Shown: positions 1 to 11,714 of the stretch, piece after piece
Numbering within the stretch: the stretch's first letter is position 1
Layout of the letters: the number at the start of each line of letters is the position of its first letter
DNA from: Pleurostoma richardsiae
Lineage: Eukaryota; Ascomycota; Sordariomycetes; Calosphaeriales; Pleurostomataceae
Assembly: GCA_030052745.1 (NCBI GenBank)
Contig: JANBVO010000011.1
Location: 620,001-684,000, forward strand
DNA: 64,000 nucleotides
Reading direction: 5' to 3'
Position numbers and translations under genes: made by a program
The notes under the pieces: generated by a model
Told to the model about the DNA's origin: nothing
The model's database searches: none
Seen by the model: only the letters and a program-made list of their open reading frames with translations

Positions 1-292
1 TGCCTGCCCGGTGCTATGTGGTCATGTGGCAGAAATTTGTAGTAGAGTTGCGGGAAGTCATGTACGGCTATGCCAGAGGAGACTTGAGCTGCAAGATACA
101 CGGCCATTGTGAAGCTGTCTCTTCGCGTAACCAAGTAATCAAGAGGCTATCTCTACCTCATGTCTCTGAACTTCTGAAGGTCAAATGGAAGATCGCTGTG
201 ATTTTGTCTAGATGCAGATGCAGATGCAGTCAAATGCCAGGTACAAACAACAAGATGCCCATCCGCCCCTTTCCTACCTAATGCTCGTTCCT
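1..292. other. No gene seen; 3' flank of oxoprolinase gene
   Basis: No open frame here has recognisable protein character. The stretch lies downstream of the minus-strand 5-oxoprolinase stop codon and probably holds its 3' untranslated region. A short CAGATG-like repeat (about 212-228) is the only simple pattern. Confidence 0.5.
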
Positions 293-842
293 CTAATTAG
301 AGGCCGCCATGTTCTCCCTGTTACCCACGCTGCCGCTCGCCCTTGGCACATGCGAATATCCGTTCCCGTTAACCTTCGCCTCCTCCTCGACCTCCTCATC
401 CTCGGGGATATATTCGTCCGACGGCTCAGTGCTCTTTCCGTACCCGCCACCTCCGGGCGTCATCACAATGACACGATCGCCGGCGTTCATCAGTACAGTA
501 GCCTTTCCACCCAGGCTGATCGTCCGGACCGCGCCATCCAGGGGATCCTTCCGGATCCACAGGTTGACGCCCCGTCCGCCGTCTCCACCACCGGCCATGC
601 CGTAAGGAGGGACCACACGCCTCTCCGAGAGGATGCTCACCTGCAGCGGCCTCCGAAGCTCCAGGTCGCGCACACAGCCGTCGCCGCCGCGCCGCCGACC
701 CCTGCCACCGCTCCCCTTGCGGATGGAGAACTCCTTCAGGAGCACAGGATACCGCTTCTCCAGCACCTCCGGGTCCGTGATGCGCGTGTTGGTGATGTTG
801 GTGTGCACGCCGGACTGGCCGTCCCACGCCGGGCCCGCGCCC

Positions 843-876
<34 letters not shown>

Positions 877-3800
877 CCTTGGTGACCTTGCCGTCCTCGT
901 CGGTGCCGCCGTAGCCGAAGGTCAGGTTGTTGCAGGTGCCCTGGCTGGCACCGCACACACGGAAGGCCTTGAGGATCAGGTCGACGATGCGCTGCGAGGT
1001 CTCGACGTTGGAGCCCACGGTTGCGGCCTTGAGGCTGGGGGAGAGGAGAGTGTTGGGCGGGCAGTACACCTCGATGGGAGCGAGGCAGCCCTGGTTGAGG
1101 GGAATGTCGGATGAGATCATACAGCGCAAGCAGTAGATGATGCCAGAATACATGACCGCAGATGGTGTGTTCTGGAGGATATCGTTAGTATATGCTTGTG
1201 AATGGGGCAAATGGGAGCTAGAGCATACCAAGTTGTTGAACGCCTCCGGGCCGGTCCCCGTGAAGTCAAACTTCGCCGAGCCGTTCTCGCCGTCGATGGT
1301 GACTGATAGAGCCAAAGGTGTTCCGTCGTCCATCCAGTCAACCGCCTTCAAGGGATGTCCGCGGAAGCGAATGCTGAGCTGCTTCAGCATGGCCCGCACG
1401 GCCTCCTCGGCGTTCTTCTGGATGGCATCCATGTAGAACCGCACCACAGGCCAGGTGTACTGGCGTGCCAGCTCCTGGATGAGGTAGATGCCGCGGTTGT
1501 TGGCTGCGACTGAGGCTTTCAAGTCTGCGATGTTGTCGCGCAACGTCCGGGTACCGCTGCAGCCAGGGTACTGTGCTGGCTTCACATACAGCTCCTCGAT
1601 GAGACCCTCCTCGTCGAAGACGCCGTTCTTAACTAGTTTGAATGACTCGATGGCGGCACCCTCCTGCCAGAGCTCAGTCGAGTTGGGGGGCATGGAGCCA
1701 GCAAGTATTCCACCAATGTCGGCGTGGTGGCCTGCGCAGAGGTCAGCAAAGGCGCATATTTCAAGGCACCGGTGTAGGAGAGCGCATACCTCTGTTAGCG
1801 ACGAAGAACATAATCTCGGTGGGGTTGTCGTTGTCGTCAAACACCGGCGTGATGACCGTTAGATCTGGCAGATGGGTACCGCCAGCGCAGGGGTGGTTCG
1901 AGAGGATCACATCTCCCGGGCGCAGCCCATCCTTGCCATACTTCTCGGCCTGGTACCTGATTCCAGTGCTCATCGAACCCAGATGACCGGGGATATGCGG
2001 GGCGTTGGCAACAAGACCGCCCGTTTGCGAGAAGACGGCGCAGGAGTAGTCCAGTCTCTCCTTGATGTTCGTTGAAATCGACGTCTTCTGCAGTGTTCGG
2101 CCCATCTGCGCGGAAGCCATTAGAGACATGTCAGTACAAAGAGTAATTTATGCCTAACGCACCTGTTCTGCGACCGACATGAGTCGGTGGCCGAATACAG
2201 ACAGCTTGATTGGGTCAATCTCGCCGGTCAACGCCGTCTTCTCCTCAGTCAATGCGAGATCAATGAGAAGATGCTCATCCAGGACAATGGCCTCACTGGC
2301 CTGATCAAGAATGATAGTCTGCGTCTCGTCGAACACCACCGCCGGCCCCTTGACCTTGTTCTTCTTGGGGATGTTGGCCAGATGGAAGATGGGTGCATCC
2401 ACCCACCCGCCCTCAAAGTAGATCTTCTGCTTCTTTGCACTCGACACGTCAACATACGGCATGTGTTCAGAATCAGTGAGCTGGTCGAAGGGACTCGAGA
2501 TGGGCAGCTCCATCGCCTTGCCCATACTTCGCACACGGACATCGTCAACGAGGATGTCTCTCTGCTGCGTGAAGCCGAACTCCCGCTGATGCCTCGCCAC
2601 AAAAGCGGCAGCGAAGTCGCCGTCCTCGGGTTCCATGATCATGAGCGCGGTGTCGCTTCCCCTGTACCGCATGTTAAGGAACTTCTCGTGCGCTACACGG
2701 TGAGCCGCAATACCCTGGGACTTGAGCTGCTCGACCGCCTTCGCCGACAGGGCGTCGAACCGCTGCGCGATGCGCTCGGTAGCATCGGCCCCATATGTGA
2801 GAGCTTCCGGCTCCTGCTTCTCAACCACGATGTCTGCGAGCGCCATACCGAATGCAGACAGGATACTTGAGAGGCGGTGGATTAGGACGCGCTTGATACC
2901 GAGGTCACGGGCGATGGCGACGGCGTGCTGACCACCTGCACCGCCGAAGCAGGCCAAGTTGTGAGCAGAGGCTTCGAAGCCCCGACCCTCACTCAGGCTG
3001 CGGATCGGGCGGGCCATTGTGGCGTTGGCCACCTGGATGAAGCCCATGGCGACTTCCTCGGGGGTGAGCTTGTCGCTTCCATGCTTCTCCTTGTTCACTG
3101 TCTCAGTAAGATCGAGGAACTTCTGCCGCACGGTATCGGTGTCGAGCTTTCGCGGGAAGTACATGGGGAGAATGCGGCCGAGGAAGCAGTTGGCGTCCGT
3201 GATCGTCAACGGACCACCATTGCCGTAGCATGCAGGGCCAGGGTACGCGCCGGCGGAGTCGGGGCCGACCTTGAAGAGGCCGTTGCTCCAGAGAAGGATT
3301 GAGCCACCGCCGGCGGCGACGGTGTTCACGTCCAGCTGAGGGCATTGTATGGGGACCTCGGCAATGGTTGTCTCGAAGACATGCTCGAGGGTACCACCAT
3401 AGCGGGAGACGTCTGTGCTCGTGCCACCCATGTCGAATCCGAGGACGGGCGTCCCTTCTGAGGGATCATAGCACGTCTTTGCATAGCCGATGACACCTCC
3501 TGCCGGGCCGGAGAGGATGGCCCGGAGGCCTGTGAAGTCGCTGAACTTGACGAGACCGCCGTGCGACTGTGAGAGGAGTAGCTTGTTGCCGTGCTCATCT
3601 TCCAGCTCGCCCTTGAATCCTTTGCGGAAGCTCTGCAGGTAGCTTGCAGTGATTGGTGATAAGTAGGCGTCCGCCGTGGCGGACTGGGCTCTGGGCACGA
3701 GGTTGATCATGCTCTGCAGCTGTGATGAGAGGGATACTTTGAAGCCCAGACTGCGCGCCACGTCGCCGACGGCTTTCTCGTGGTCGGGGAAGTTGTACGA

Positions 3801-4561
3801 GTGCATCAGCGCGATCGCTACGCTGCGGAAGCCTTCATCCCATAGCGCCTGCAAATCCTTCTTTACATCTTCTAGGTCCGGCTTCTTCAGGCATCGCAGG
3901 ACCTCTCCGTTGACGCCGTAGAATAAGTCGGAATCCGCATCGACGCTGATCTCCAGGGGCTCTGGGTCCTCTGAAGCACCCTCTACCGTGATTCTCTCGT
4001 CTACCTCGACGACCTTCTCGTAAAGCCTGTCCAGCTTTCGGACAGCCAGGTCGAACAGCTTCGGCCTTGCCTGGTTGCCGATAAGGAGAAGATCACCAAA
4101 ACCCTTGGTAATAAGCAGAGCGACTCTCTCGCCCTTGCGTTCGAGCAGCGCGTTTGTGGCCACCGTCGTGCCCATGCGGATGCTCTCCACGGGGCTCAGA
4201 TCCAGAGGCGTGCCCTTGGGGATGGCCGATCCGGTGGCCGTCTCAAGGATGCGCCGGATGCCCTCAGTAGGTGCATCGTCATACTCATCCGGGCAGACAG
4301 AGAGGAGTTTAAAGACAAGGTCCTTGGGCTGACCAGGTACGCGTGCCCAGCTATTGATGTCAGCTTAGACTGTGTGTGCTGATTTGACGTTGCCGAGGGT
4401 ACGTGGTGCTAAGCCAGGCCCATTTAGGGCCCTAAACTCAAGCCTCATAAAGCCCCTGAACCGGCGATCCGAAGAAAAAGGTCAGGCACTTACAAGTCAC
4501 AGAATGTGCCTCCCCTGTCGATGGCAATGCGGATGCCCTCCTCTGTAGCGACCGAAGGCAT
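293..4561 (-). CDS. OXP1: 5-oxoprolinase (ATP-hydrolysing), HyuA-HyuB fusion
   Basis: Five exons: 4561-4494, 4350-2163, 2105-1790, 1731-1229 and 1171-293, giving 1,317 residues, the usual size of the eukaryotic single-chain enzyme. The N-terminal half is hydantoinase A-like: IAIDRGGTF near the start (nucleotide-binding type), [27 protein letters not shown] and [10 protein letters not shown]. The C-terminal half is hydantoinase B-like: [17 protein letters not shown], the metal-site-like GHHADIGG (created by the exon 3/4 splice), and a Gly-rich tail with GGGGYG. Members open 5-oxo-L-proline to glutamate with ATP in the cytosol, as part of the gamma-glutamyl cycle. Start chosen because MPSVATEEG precedes the conserved N-terminus and the first splice yields [13 protein letters not shown]. 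All introns have GT-AG ends. It shares a promoter with the MFS gene at 5079. A related hydantoinase activity cannot be excluded. Confidence 0.93.
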
Positions 4562-5078
4562 TTTTGTGTGATGTGAATTGCTAGGCGTCGACTGTTCTGA
4601 TCGCCCTTGACTGTATAAGTCAACTCGAATAGCCCAACAGCATGCGTGCTGAATATAAGCTGGCCAGTGATCGGCTACCCGTCGCCGAGTGTTACCGGCA
4701 ACGAGTGCCGCAGGCCGAGCGATAGTCTCGCCGATCGGCACGTCGAGGCTTGGCCGAGCGCTGATAAGTGACACGCCGAATCGTCCGTCTCCTATCTCTC
4801 AGTGGGGACCGTGATATCTCTCGGCGGGCGCTAACGATTCAGCAAGGTCAGCGCCCGTCCGCCAAGTCATGCGATCTTGTTTACGATATGCTCGATAATC
4901 TTCCATTGCCGGCATGTGTGGCCGATCGTATACACGCGCTCAGGGGTTGCTGCTGGGGTTGCATTGTCGATAAATCATGACTAGATCCTCAGGGGAAGAA
5001 AAGTTAGGACGGCGATGAAATCATTGTACACCAGCAGCCTTTCCACCCAGACAACTACTTTTCGAACAAGGCGCAATC
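4562..5078. promoter_or_regulatory. Shared divergent promoter with three GATA motifs
   Basis: 517 bp separate the start codons of the oxoprolinase (minus) and the MFS transporter (plus), so both are probably driven from here. Three HGATAR-type cores are visible: TGATAAG at 4762-4768, CGATAA at 4893-4898 and CGATAA at 4968-4973. In ascomycetes these are binding sites for AreA/Nit2 nitrogen regulators. Nitrogen control is an inference; the motif is short and also occurs by chance. Confidence 0.45.
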
Positions 5079-7009
5079 ATGGGTCTCGATTCTAAGGAGC
5101 AAGCCGTCACCGCTCAGCCGGGCTCGCAGAGCGATGCAAGCGAGACGCCCGTCGTGGCATTCATCGACCCGGTGAAGGAGGCCAAGATGATGAGGAAGTT
5201 CGATGTATGACTGCTTGGCCCCCAGAGGTGCCAGATACACTGCAACTAACACCTGTTGCCAGATCTGGGCCATTGGTGGATTGGGCATCCTGTACATGCT
5301 TGCCAACCTGGACCGGTGAGCAACCCAGCACTCTCCATTGCCGGCAATCGGAGTGGATAACTGACTTTGCATGTGTCTCTAGGAGCAACATCGGCAACGC
5401 ACAAATTGCTGGTATGCCAGCCGACCTAGGCCTTGTTGGCAATCAGTACGGCACGGCTGTCACTCTTCTCTATGCCACTTATGTTCCGTTCGAGGGCCCC
5501 GTTGCAGTCTTGCTCAAGATCATCGGCCCGAAGTACCTATTGACCTTCTGCTGTCTTGCCTGGTACGATGATGAATCCGTACTCCGTTCTTTGCTCCATA
5601 CAGATCATGCTAACACATCTGTGCTCTTCCAGGGGTTGTGTCTGCCTCGGTACTGGTTTCATTCAGAACTGGCAGGGCCTCTACGCCTGCCGCATGCTCA
5701 TCGGCTTTTTTGAGGCTGGACTTATCCCGTGCATCAACGTTTACCTTGGAATGACATACAAGAAATCGGAGCGTGGGAAAAGGTGAGCATGAGGGAGGCA
5801 TGCATTCTCTTATGCGGAGCGTGACTAACATGAACATGCAGGTCCTCAGTCATCTTCGCCTTCAGCGCCATCGCCAGCGCCTTCGGTGGTCTCTTCGCAT
5901 ATGGCCTTACACAGATCCATACCGGCACCTCCTTCTCCACATGGCGCTCCCTCTTTATCGTCGAGGGCATCATCACCATTATTGTTGCACCCCTTTTTTT
6001 CTTCTTCTTTCCGGAGTCGGCCCGTGATGCCTGGTTCTTGACGCCGGAGGAGAAAGACTTGATGAAGCTCCGGTATGAGCTCGAGCCTCACTGGGGTATC
6101 GATGAAAAGTTCAGCTGGGACGCTGTCCTGAACGGACTCAAGGACCCGAAGTTCCATGCCCAGTAAGAACTCCAACACCCTGCGTGTGCGGGGGTATGGA
6201 CGTTCTCTTACTCGAGGGCTAACGGTATTTTACAGTTGGATCTTCCAATTCAGTGTCGACATCTCGCTGTACGGTTTCACGACTTTCCTGCCCGCTATTG
6301 TTAACGGCCTCGGTTACACATCCTACAAGGCCAACCTGATGACCGTCCCCATATACTTCTGGGGCTTACTTACCTTTTTGTTCACCGCGTACATGTCTGA
6401 CCGGACAAGCAACCGCGGCTACTGGATCGGTGGACCGCTGCTTTGTCTGATTGTGGGCTTCGCGCTATTGATTTCCGTCGACAGCCTCGGGGTTCGTTAC
6501 TTTGCATGCTACAGTAAGTCTTGTGTCCCGAGATAGAGTCATAACCCCCCCTGGCACCTTTGCTGACAACCGTGTGTAGTTACTGTCATGGGCATTTATC
6601 CCACAACCGGTATGAGCATGATGGTAAGTCCTCCTGCCCCTTAACACGGCCGTGCTATGTTTCTACGGTGCTGACTGTTTCGTCAACACAGTGGCTCAGC
6701 GACAACGCCGCGCAGCATTTCAAGCGCGCTACCATGGTCGGCGGCGCGCTCACACTGGGAAACACCGCTGGTGTCGCCGTCGGGCAGATCTTCGTTGCCG
6801 CCGACAAGCCCCGGTACATCAAGGGCCTTTCCATCTCCATGGGGCTGGCCGCCGTCGCGCTTGGATGTGTTGCGGCTCTCATGATCGGCATGCACATCGT
6901 GAACAGACAGCGCGACCGGAAGGTGCGCGCTGCGGAGGAGCAGGGCCAGCCTCTCCCGCATGAGCCGGAGAAGGGTGACTACGATGTGCATTTCAGGTAC
7001 AGCCTGTAA
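5079..7009 (+). CDS. MFS transporter, anion:cation symporter (Dal5-like)
   Basis: Eight exons: 5079-5204, 5263-5315, 5383-5562, 5633-5782, 5842-6162, 6236-6513, 6580-6623 and 6692-7009; 489 residues. The protein reads as a 12-helix MFS permease of the ACS/allantoate permease family: LYMLANLDRSNIGNAQIAGM in helix 1, the FFEAGLIPCINVYLGMTYKKSERG loop, FPESARDAWFLTPEE after helix 6, and TVMGIYPTTGMSM followed by WLSDNAA in the C-terminal half. Relatives carry allantoate, ureidosuccinate, nicotinate or small peptides across the plasma membrane. The cytosolic N-terminus and C-terminus are short. Divergent pairing with 5-oxoprolinase suggests a cyclic amide or acylated amino acid as substrate, but the sequence alone does not show which. 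Confidence 0.9.
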
Positions 7010-7710
7010 GAGTACGATGTGGGCTAGAGACGCTTCGGATATACGAGGCAAGGAGAGTTGTTGTTGGGTCGGGAAAAAAGGGATAGAATGTCGGTCCAGC
7101 GAGCCTTTGAGGGACTGGAGCGATTGTTTTAATAGAGAATTCATGTTTTGAGGCAGGACCGAGTTGCTGGTCGCGAGTCGTCTACTTCTAGTCGTAGCTT
7201 AATGGTGAGTATTTGGAGGCTTTGGAGGGCTTCAGGGGGAGTATTCGATTATGTCGCCTCCTTACTCCTTGACAGCTCGCCCATCATCATATCTTCTTCC
7301 ATTGTACAGAAGACGGCGCAGTGAAGTGGCGAAAGCACTGCGCGACACCACCATTAGCAGACGCGATTATGCTTATGGAGTCGTTAGTAGCGGACCGCAA
7401 CTAGTCGCGCAACTCTTCACCGGCGTCCTCCGTAGTGTGGCCCCGAAAAGCGGAGCGTGCAGTAGCTCTAGCCAAGCCACTCGGACCTAGAGATAAGACT
7501 ACCTCACTTTAGTTAAAGGTTTCTTGTCATGCACCGCTCCCCTGACTCCGACCCATGCTCCCCGCGTGGCTAGCTGTGATAACGAGGAACCGGCCACTCC
7601 ATTGATCTACCCTCGGACCTCCGCCGTTGCCCCAGACCGAACCGAGTCCCCTTCTTCTCCGCACTCATAAGACAGTCTGCAGGTTCGGCGCCGTGTGCCG
7701 GGAACAAGCC
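7010..7710. other. Intergenic, no gene seen
   Basis: About 700 bp between the MFS stop and the regulator start. It should contain the MFS 3' end and the promoter of the Zn2Cys6 gene. A short imperfect hairpin (GCAGTG...CACTGC, about 7318-7345) is present. No convincing coding frame. Confidence 0.5.
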
Positions 7711-10128
7711 ATGTCTACTCCTTCGAACGGGACCGCCGGCTCCCCCGCTGTGCAGCGGCCGCGCCGCGGTGGAGCTGCCTGCCGCCGGTGCCACTCTCAC
7801 AAGATCAAGTGCTCCGGAGGAACCCCCTGCCGGGGTTGCATGCGGTCCAACAAGGCCTCGGAGTGCGTCTATCCGGCCAAGGAAAAGAAGGTCATGGTTC
7901 TGGAGAGGTGAGCCATCCCTGATATTGCTGCTCCAGCTTCTGCGGCTCTTCTCGTAGCCCTCACCCCAAAATGCTCTCTCCCTTATTAGACGGCCTGTCT
8001 TCTGCATGCTTGCTGTCCGACCATGCCCCAGGCGTCCACGTCTCCAGAGTGACCGGCTGACTCTCGTGCCCCTGTGCCCAGCTACATTAGGCAGCTTGAG
8101 GTAGAGAAGGAGCAGCTAAAGCGTGCTGCCATGCAGTCGCCTCCTACTTGTTCGGAACCAGCTGTCCAGATGGACGAGCTTCCCGGCCGTCAGGGCTCGG
8201 ACGAGGAAGACGTGGCCAAAGCCGAGGTGGTCAACCCCGTCATGGAGCAGCGGGTCTGCGAGCCGTCCACGTCGACCTCGCGGCCGGTCTATGTCGGAGC
8301 CGCCGCGTGCGCCGCCTTCGCGGACCTCCTCTGGCACCACGTCCAGCCCGCCGACGAGGCGCCGGCCCCGCCGCGGCAGGTCACCGTCTTCAACCACCCC
8401 AAGCTCCAGCGCGTCATCGACGCCGGCTACCGCTTGCCAAGCCACACCTATGCCACCATGCTGGTGCAGGTGGTGCTGAAGTTCGTGGGCAACGACTACC
8501 ACCTCATTAAGAAGAAGTCCTTCATGCAGCGGATCGACCAGATCTACGCGGCGCTACCGGAGCCCCCAGCGGACCCCATGTTCCTGTGCCGCATGTTTGT
8601 CGTCTTCGCCCTAGGCGAACTGTACCTGAGGAAGTCAGCCCTCACGAACGACGGGCAGAGGGCCATTCCGGGTACGAGCTTCTATCTGCAAGCCATGTCG
8701 CTGTTCCAGGAGCTGTACGAGGAGCCGGATATCGAATACATCGAGACATTGTTGTTAATGGTAAGCAGGCAGCCGCTCGACCCCTAGCAGCCCGTCCGCC
8801 CTATTGAATAGAGACATTGACATGATGGCAGTCATTCTACTCTCATGCGTTGAACAGGAAGAACAGTGCCTATACCTACGCTGGCATTGCCCTGCGTCTC
8901 AGCGTAGCGATGGGTCTACACCGGAACATCACGTATGACCCTAGCACTCCACCTGTCGAGATCGAGAATAGGCGGCGAGTCTGGTGGACAGTCTACACCT
9001 TCGACCGGCTCTGCAGCTCAAAGCTAGGCCATCCAGTCATGATCAAGGACGAAGATATCGATGCTCCATTCCCATCTTCCGAGGGCCTGACCTTTGAAGA
9101 GCAGGAGGAGTTCGTCGATGCTGCGCAGCTGATTGCAAATATCCGGCTGGCGCGCATCACCGGGTCTCTCCTTGACCATACATACAAGATCCATAAACCA
9201 AGCGAGAACACCTTCATAACCGACATCCACAGGATTTTGACGAGTCTCAAGGAGTGGGACGCCACGTTAGCACCAGAATTGAGGCTCGACCACAGCAGGA
9301 CACCGCCTTATGCCTCGAGGTCTGTCGCATCACTACGACTACACTTCAATCAGGTACGAGGTTCATACTGCATTTAGGTCAGGAAGGAAATCAAGACTGA
9401 CTGATGTTTAGTGTGTGATTCTCACAACGAGGCCGGTGCTCCTCTTTGTCTTCAAATACTACGTGCGCCTGTCCCAATTGGGCGCTCATTCGTCAGGAGG
9501 CAGCATGAAACCGCCCTCGCCGATGACCATTGCGCTGAGTGAGGCGTGCATCTACGCAGCGAGGGCGTCAAACCGGCTTCTCAAGCAGCTCTGGATAGAC
9601 GGCGCGATTGCTACCTTCGGGTACTTCGACGCACACTACATCTTCTCCTCGACTATCGTTCTCATCGTGTCAAACATCCTGAACCCCAACAACACGGACA
9701 AGAACTCCATAGATCTGGCTCTCCAACTGCTCCAGTCCATGGCCGACGACGGGAACCTGCCGGCGCGTGAGCTGTGCGAGAGGCTGGCGTCCCTGAAGAG
9801 GGAATTGGACACCATGTGCCGCGACCAGAACTTGGGTCCGGACAAGGGGTACATCACCGCCGCCGGCACCTTCGCGGCCCACATCGTGCCCAGCTCCCGA
9901 CGCAGTGGCGGCCCTGAAACCATGCGGCCTTCGGAGGCGACGCCCGTCGGATCGAGTCCCGCCGGCGAGACGTCCTCAACGGGCCCGACGCTGCTGGAGG
10001 ACCCCTTCCTCCGGGACTTTCTCGGGCAGCCTTACTCGGAATGGAGCCCTTCTGCTTTTGGCATGACGAATGATGAAATGGGAATCTCTTCGCTGGCGTG
10101 GGACATTGAAACCTTCTCTAATATCTGA
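7711..10128 (+). CDS. Zn2Cys6 transcription factor with Fungal_trans domain
   Basis: Four exons: 7711-7907, 8082-8760, 8832-9353 and 9412-10128; 704 residues. The N-terminal binuclear zinc cluster has the spacing CX2CX6CX5CX2CX8C (from CRRCHSHKIKC to ECVYP), followed by a linker and a short YIRQLEVEKEQLKR heptad-like stretch that usually mediates dimerisation. The middle-homology region is clear in exon 3: NSAYTYAGIALRLSVAMGLH and RRRVWWTVYTFDRL, ending in GHPVMIKDEDIDAPFP. It is a nuclear DNA-binding regulator. Introns 2 and 3 restore the SFYSHALNRKNSA and HFNQCVILTTRPVL junctions. Its position next to the oxoprolinase/permease pair makes it a candidate pathway regulator, but that is inference. 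Confidence 0.92.
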
Positions 10129-11714
10129 AAAATTGACGTCTATTACTATATATCTCTGTCTTTTTGTTTGACTTGATAGACGGCGAGAACCGTACTCGGG
10201 CTTTCAATTGATAAATCACGGCAATCCACCACTCCAGGGACCGTCCGACATGCCAAGACAGGTGCGTGCGTTTAGGGAGGAAGGTAGGAATCTCGGCGGA
10301 GGATCGAGACTGCATCGAGATGTGTAGGGAGAATCGATGCGACCGAAATCCCGCAACGTGTGATGGCTGTCCTCGTTGACCTTCGTATACTGCAAAGAAA
10401 AAAAAAAAGGTAACACGCGTTTTAGAAAGGCACAAGCTTGTCATTGAAGGTGGTGACGGGTCTTGATGAGCTTGAGCGTCGTCTTCTAGAAATGGGACAA
10501 GGCTCGCACGACTTGACTACAATAACTTGGGCGAAAGATGACAGCACAGCTTAGTGGCTGTATATTGAGATGGTGTGCGTTGACCTGATATTAGAGGGCA
10601 GCACCACACCATCTATCGAGTGTGTTCACCCGATGATCGCCCTGATTGTCTGACACAGGATACATGCAAAAGTGCACATTTGATTCGTGGATGGCAGACA
10701 TTTCGAGTCTGCCTGCTAATATGCCTCCTATTTAGCCAAGTAAGCAGGAAAATAGAGTACCATTTGGCCAAGACTGAGCGAGGATTCAAGCATCAACTCA
10801 AGACATCCCCTCCGTGGAGTACCAAATATACCCTCTTGTGTGGCATTGCAGCCTTACGCACACTTTCAGTTCCATATCCCACAACTTCCAGTCAAGCCAG
10901 CAAGCAGAAATGACTGCGTCAGCCACTTACATCACCCTTACTCTGACCGGGCGAAACTGGGCGAGCAACATGGGGTCTTCCTGTTGGTCAGACAACAGAG
11001 CCTCCTCCTTGAACGCTTTCTTCTTCATCGCGGATCAGGCTACGACAACCTGATCGCTTCTTCAATGATGGATTGCTCCAACCATTTTAAGATTAGTGCA
11101 TGCGGTCTCTAGACATGTTTGGCAAAATCGCGACATTCGCCGCTGATCCGAACAGGAATTCAAGTAAATGACTGCTTACGTTGAAGAGAAGATTCTGACG
11201 GCTCTTGAACATGTCTGAAGGGTGGATGATCGTCGATCTTAAGTCTGGTTGCCCATCATAGACAGGGCTCTCAGCCAAGGACGGGGAGAATCATCCCGTC
11301 CCCCTCCGCCTACAAATCAAAACCAGGCTGGTTCCGGGTGACACAACGATGAGCACATTCAACTCACGAGCCGAGAAACCAATGAAAGCCCGTCATCACA
11401 AAGGATACACGTCTCACAAATCTTTCCGGCTCACCACGATGCAAGCCAGTGGTTGGCGTTTGTTCCTTTTCGCCGGACAGGGATTTTGTGCGTCACCTGT
11501 CAAGAGGAAAGGGAATACAGGACGATTGAGAAGGCTGAGATTTCCTACTTGGCTCGGGTGCTGGAGATGATGTTGTTATGGAGAGTTATATACTTTCTGT
11601 TGTCTAGATATCTATTCATCTGGTTCTAGGGCTTCTGATGTAGAACTCACTGACTTCTGGCATACCCTCACATCATCGCCTGGGTCTCTTCAAAGCCTTA
11701 ACCTCGTCGCTTAC
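10129..11714. other. Intergenic, no gene seen
   Basis: Nearly 1.6 kb with only short low-quality frames on both strands. A poly-A run (about 10396-10407) is the only simple sequence. I found no splice-compatible gene, transposon end or RNA gene. It probably holds the regulator's 3' end and the HET gene promoter. Confidence 0.45.

Noticed and set aside
212-1114. 300-codon plus-strand frame opposite oxoprolinase
   Set aside because: Antisense shadow of exon 5 of 5-oxoprolinase, with biased Ala/Arg/Val content.
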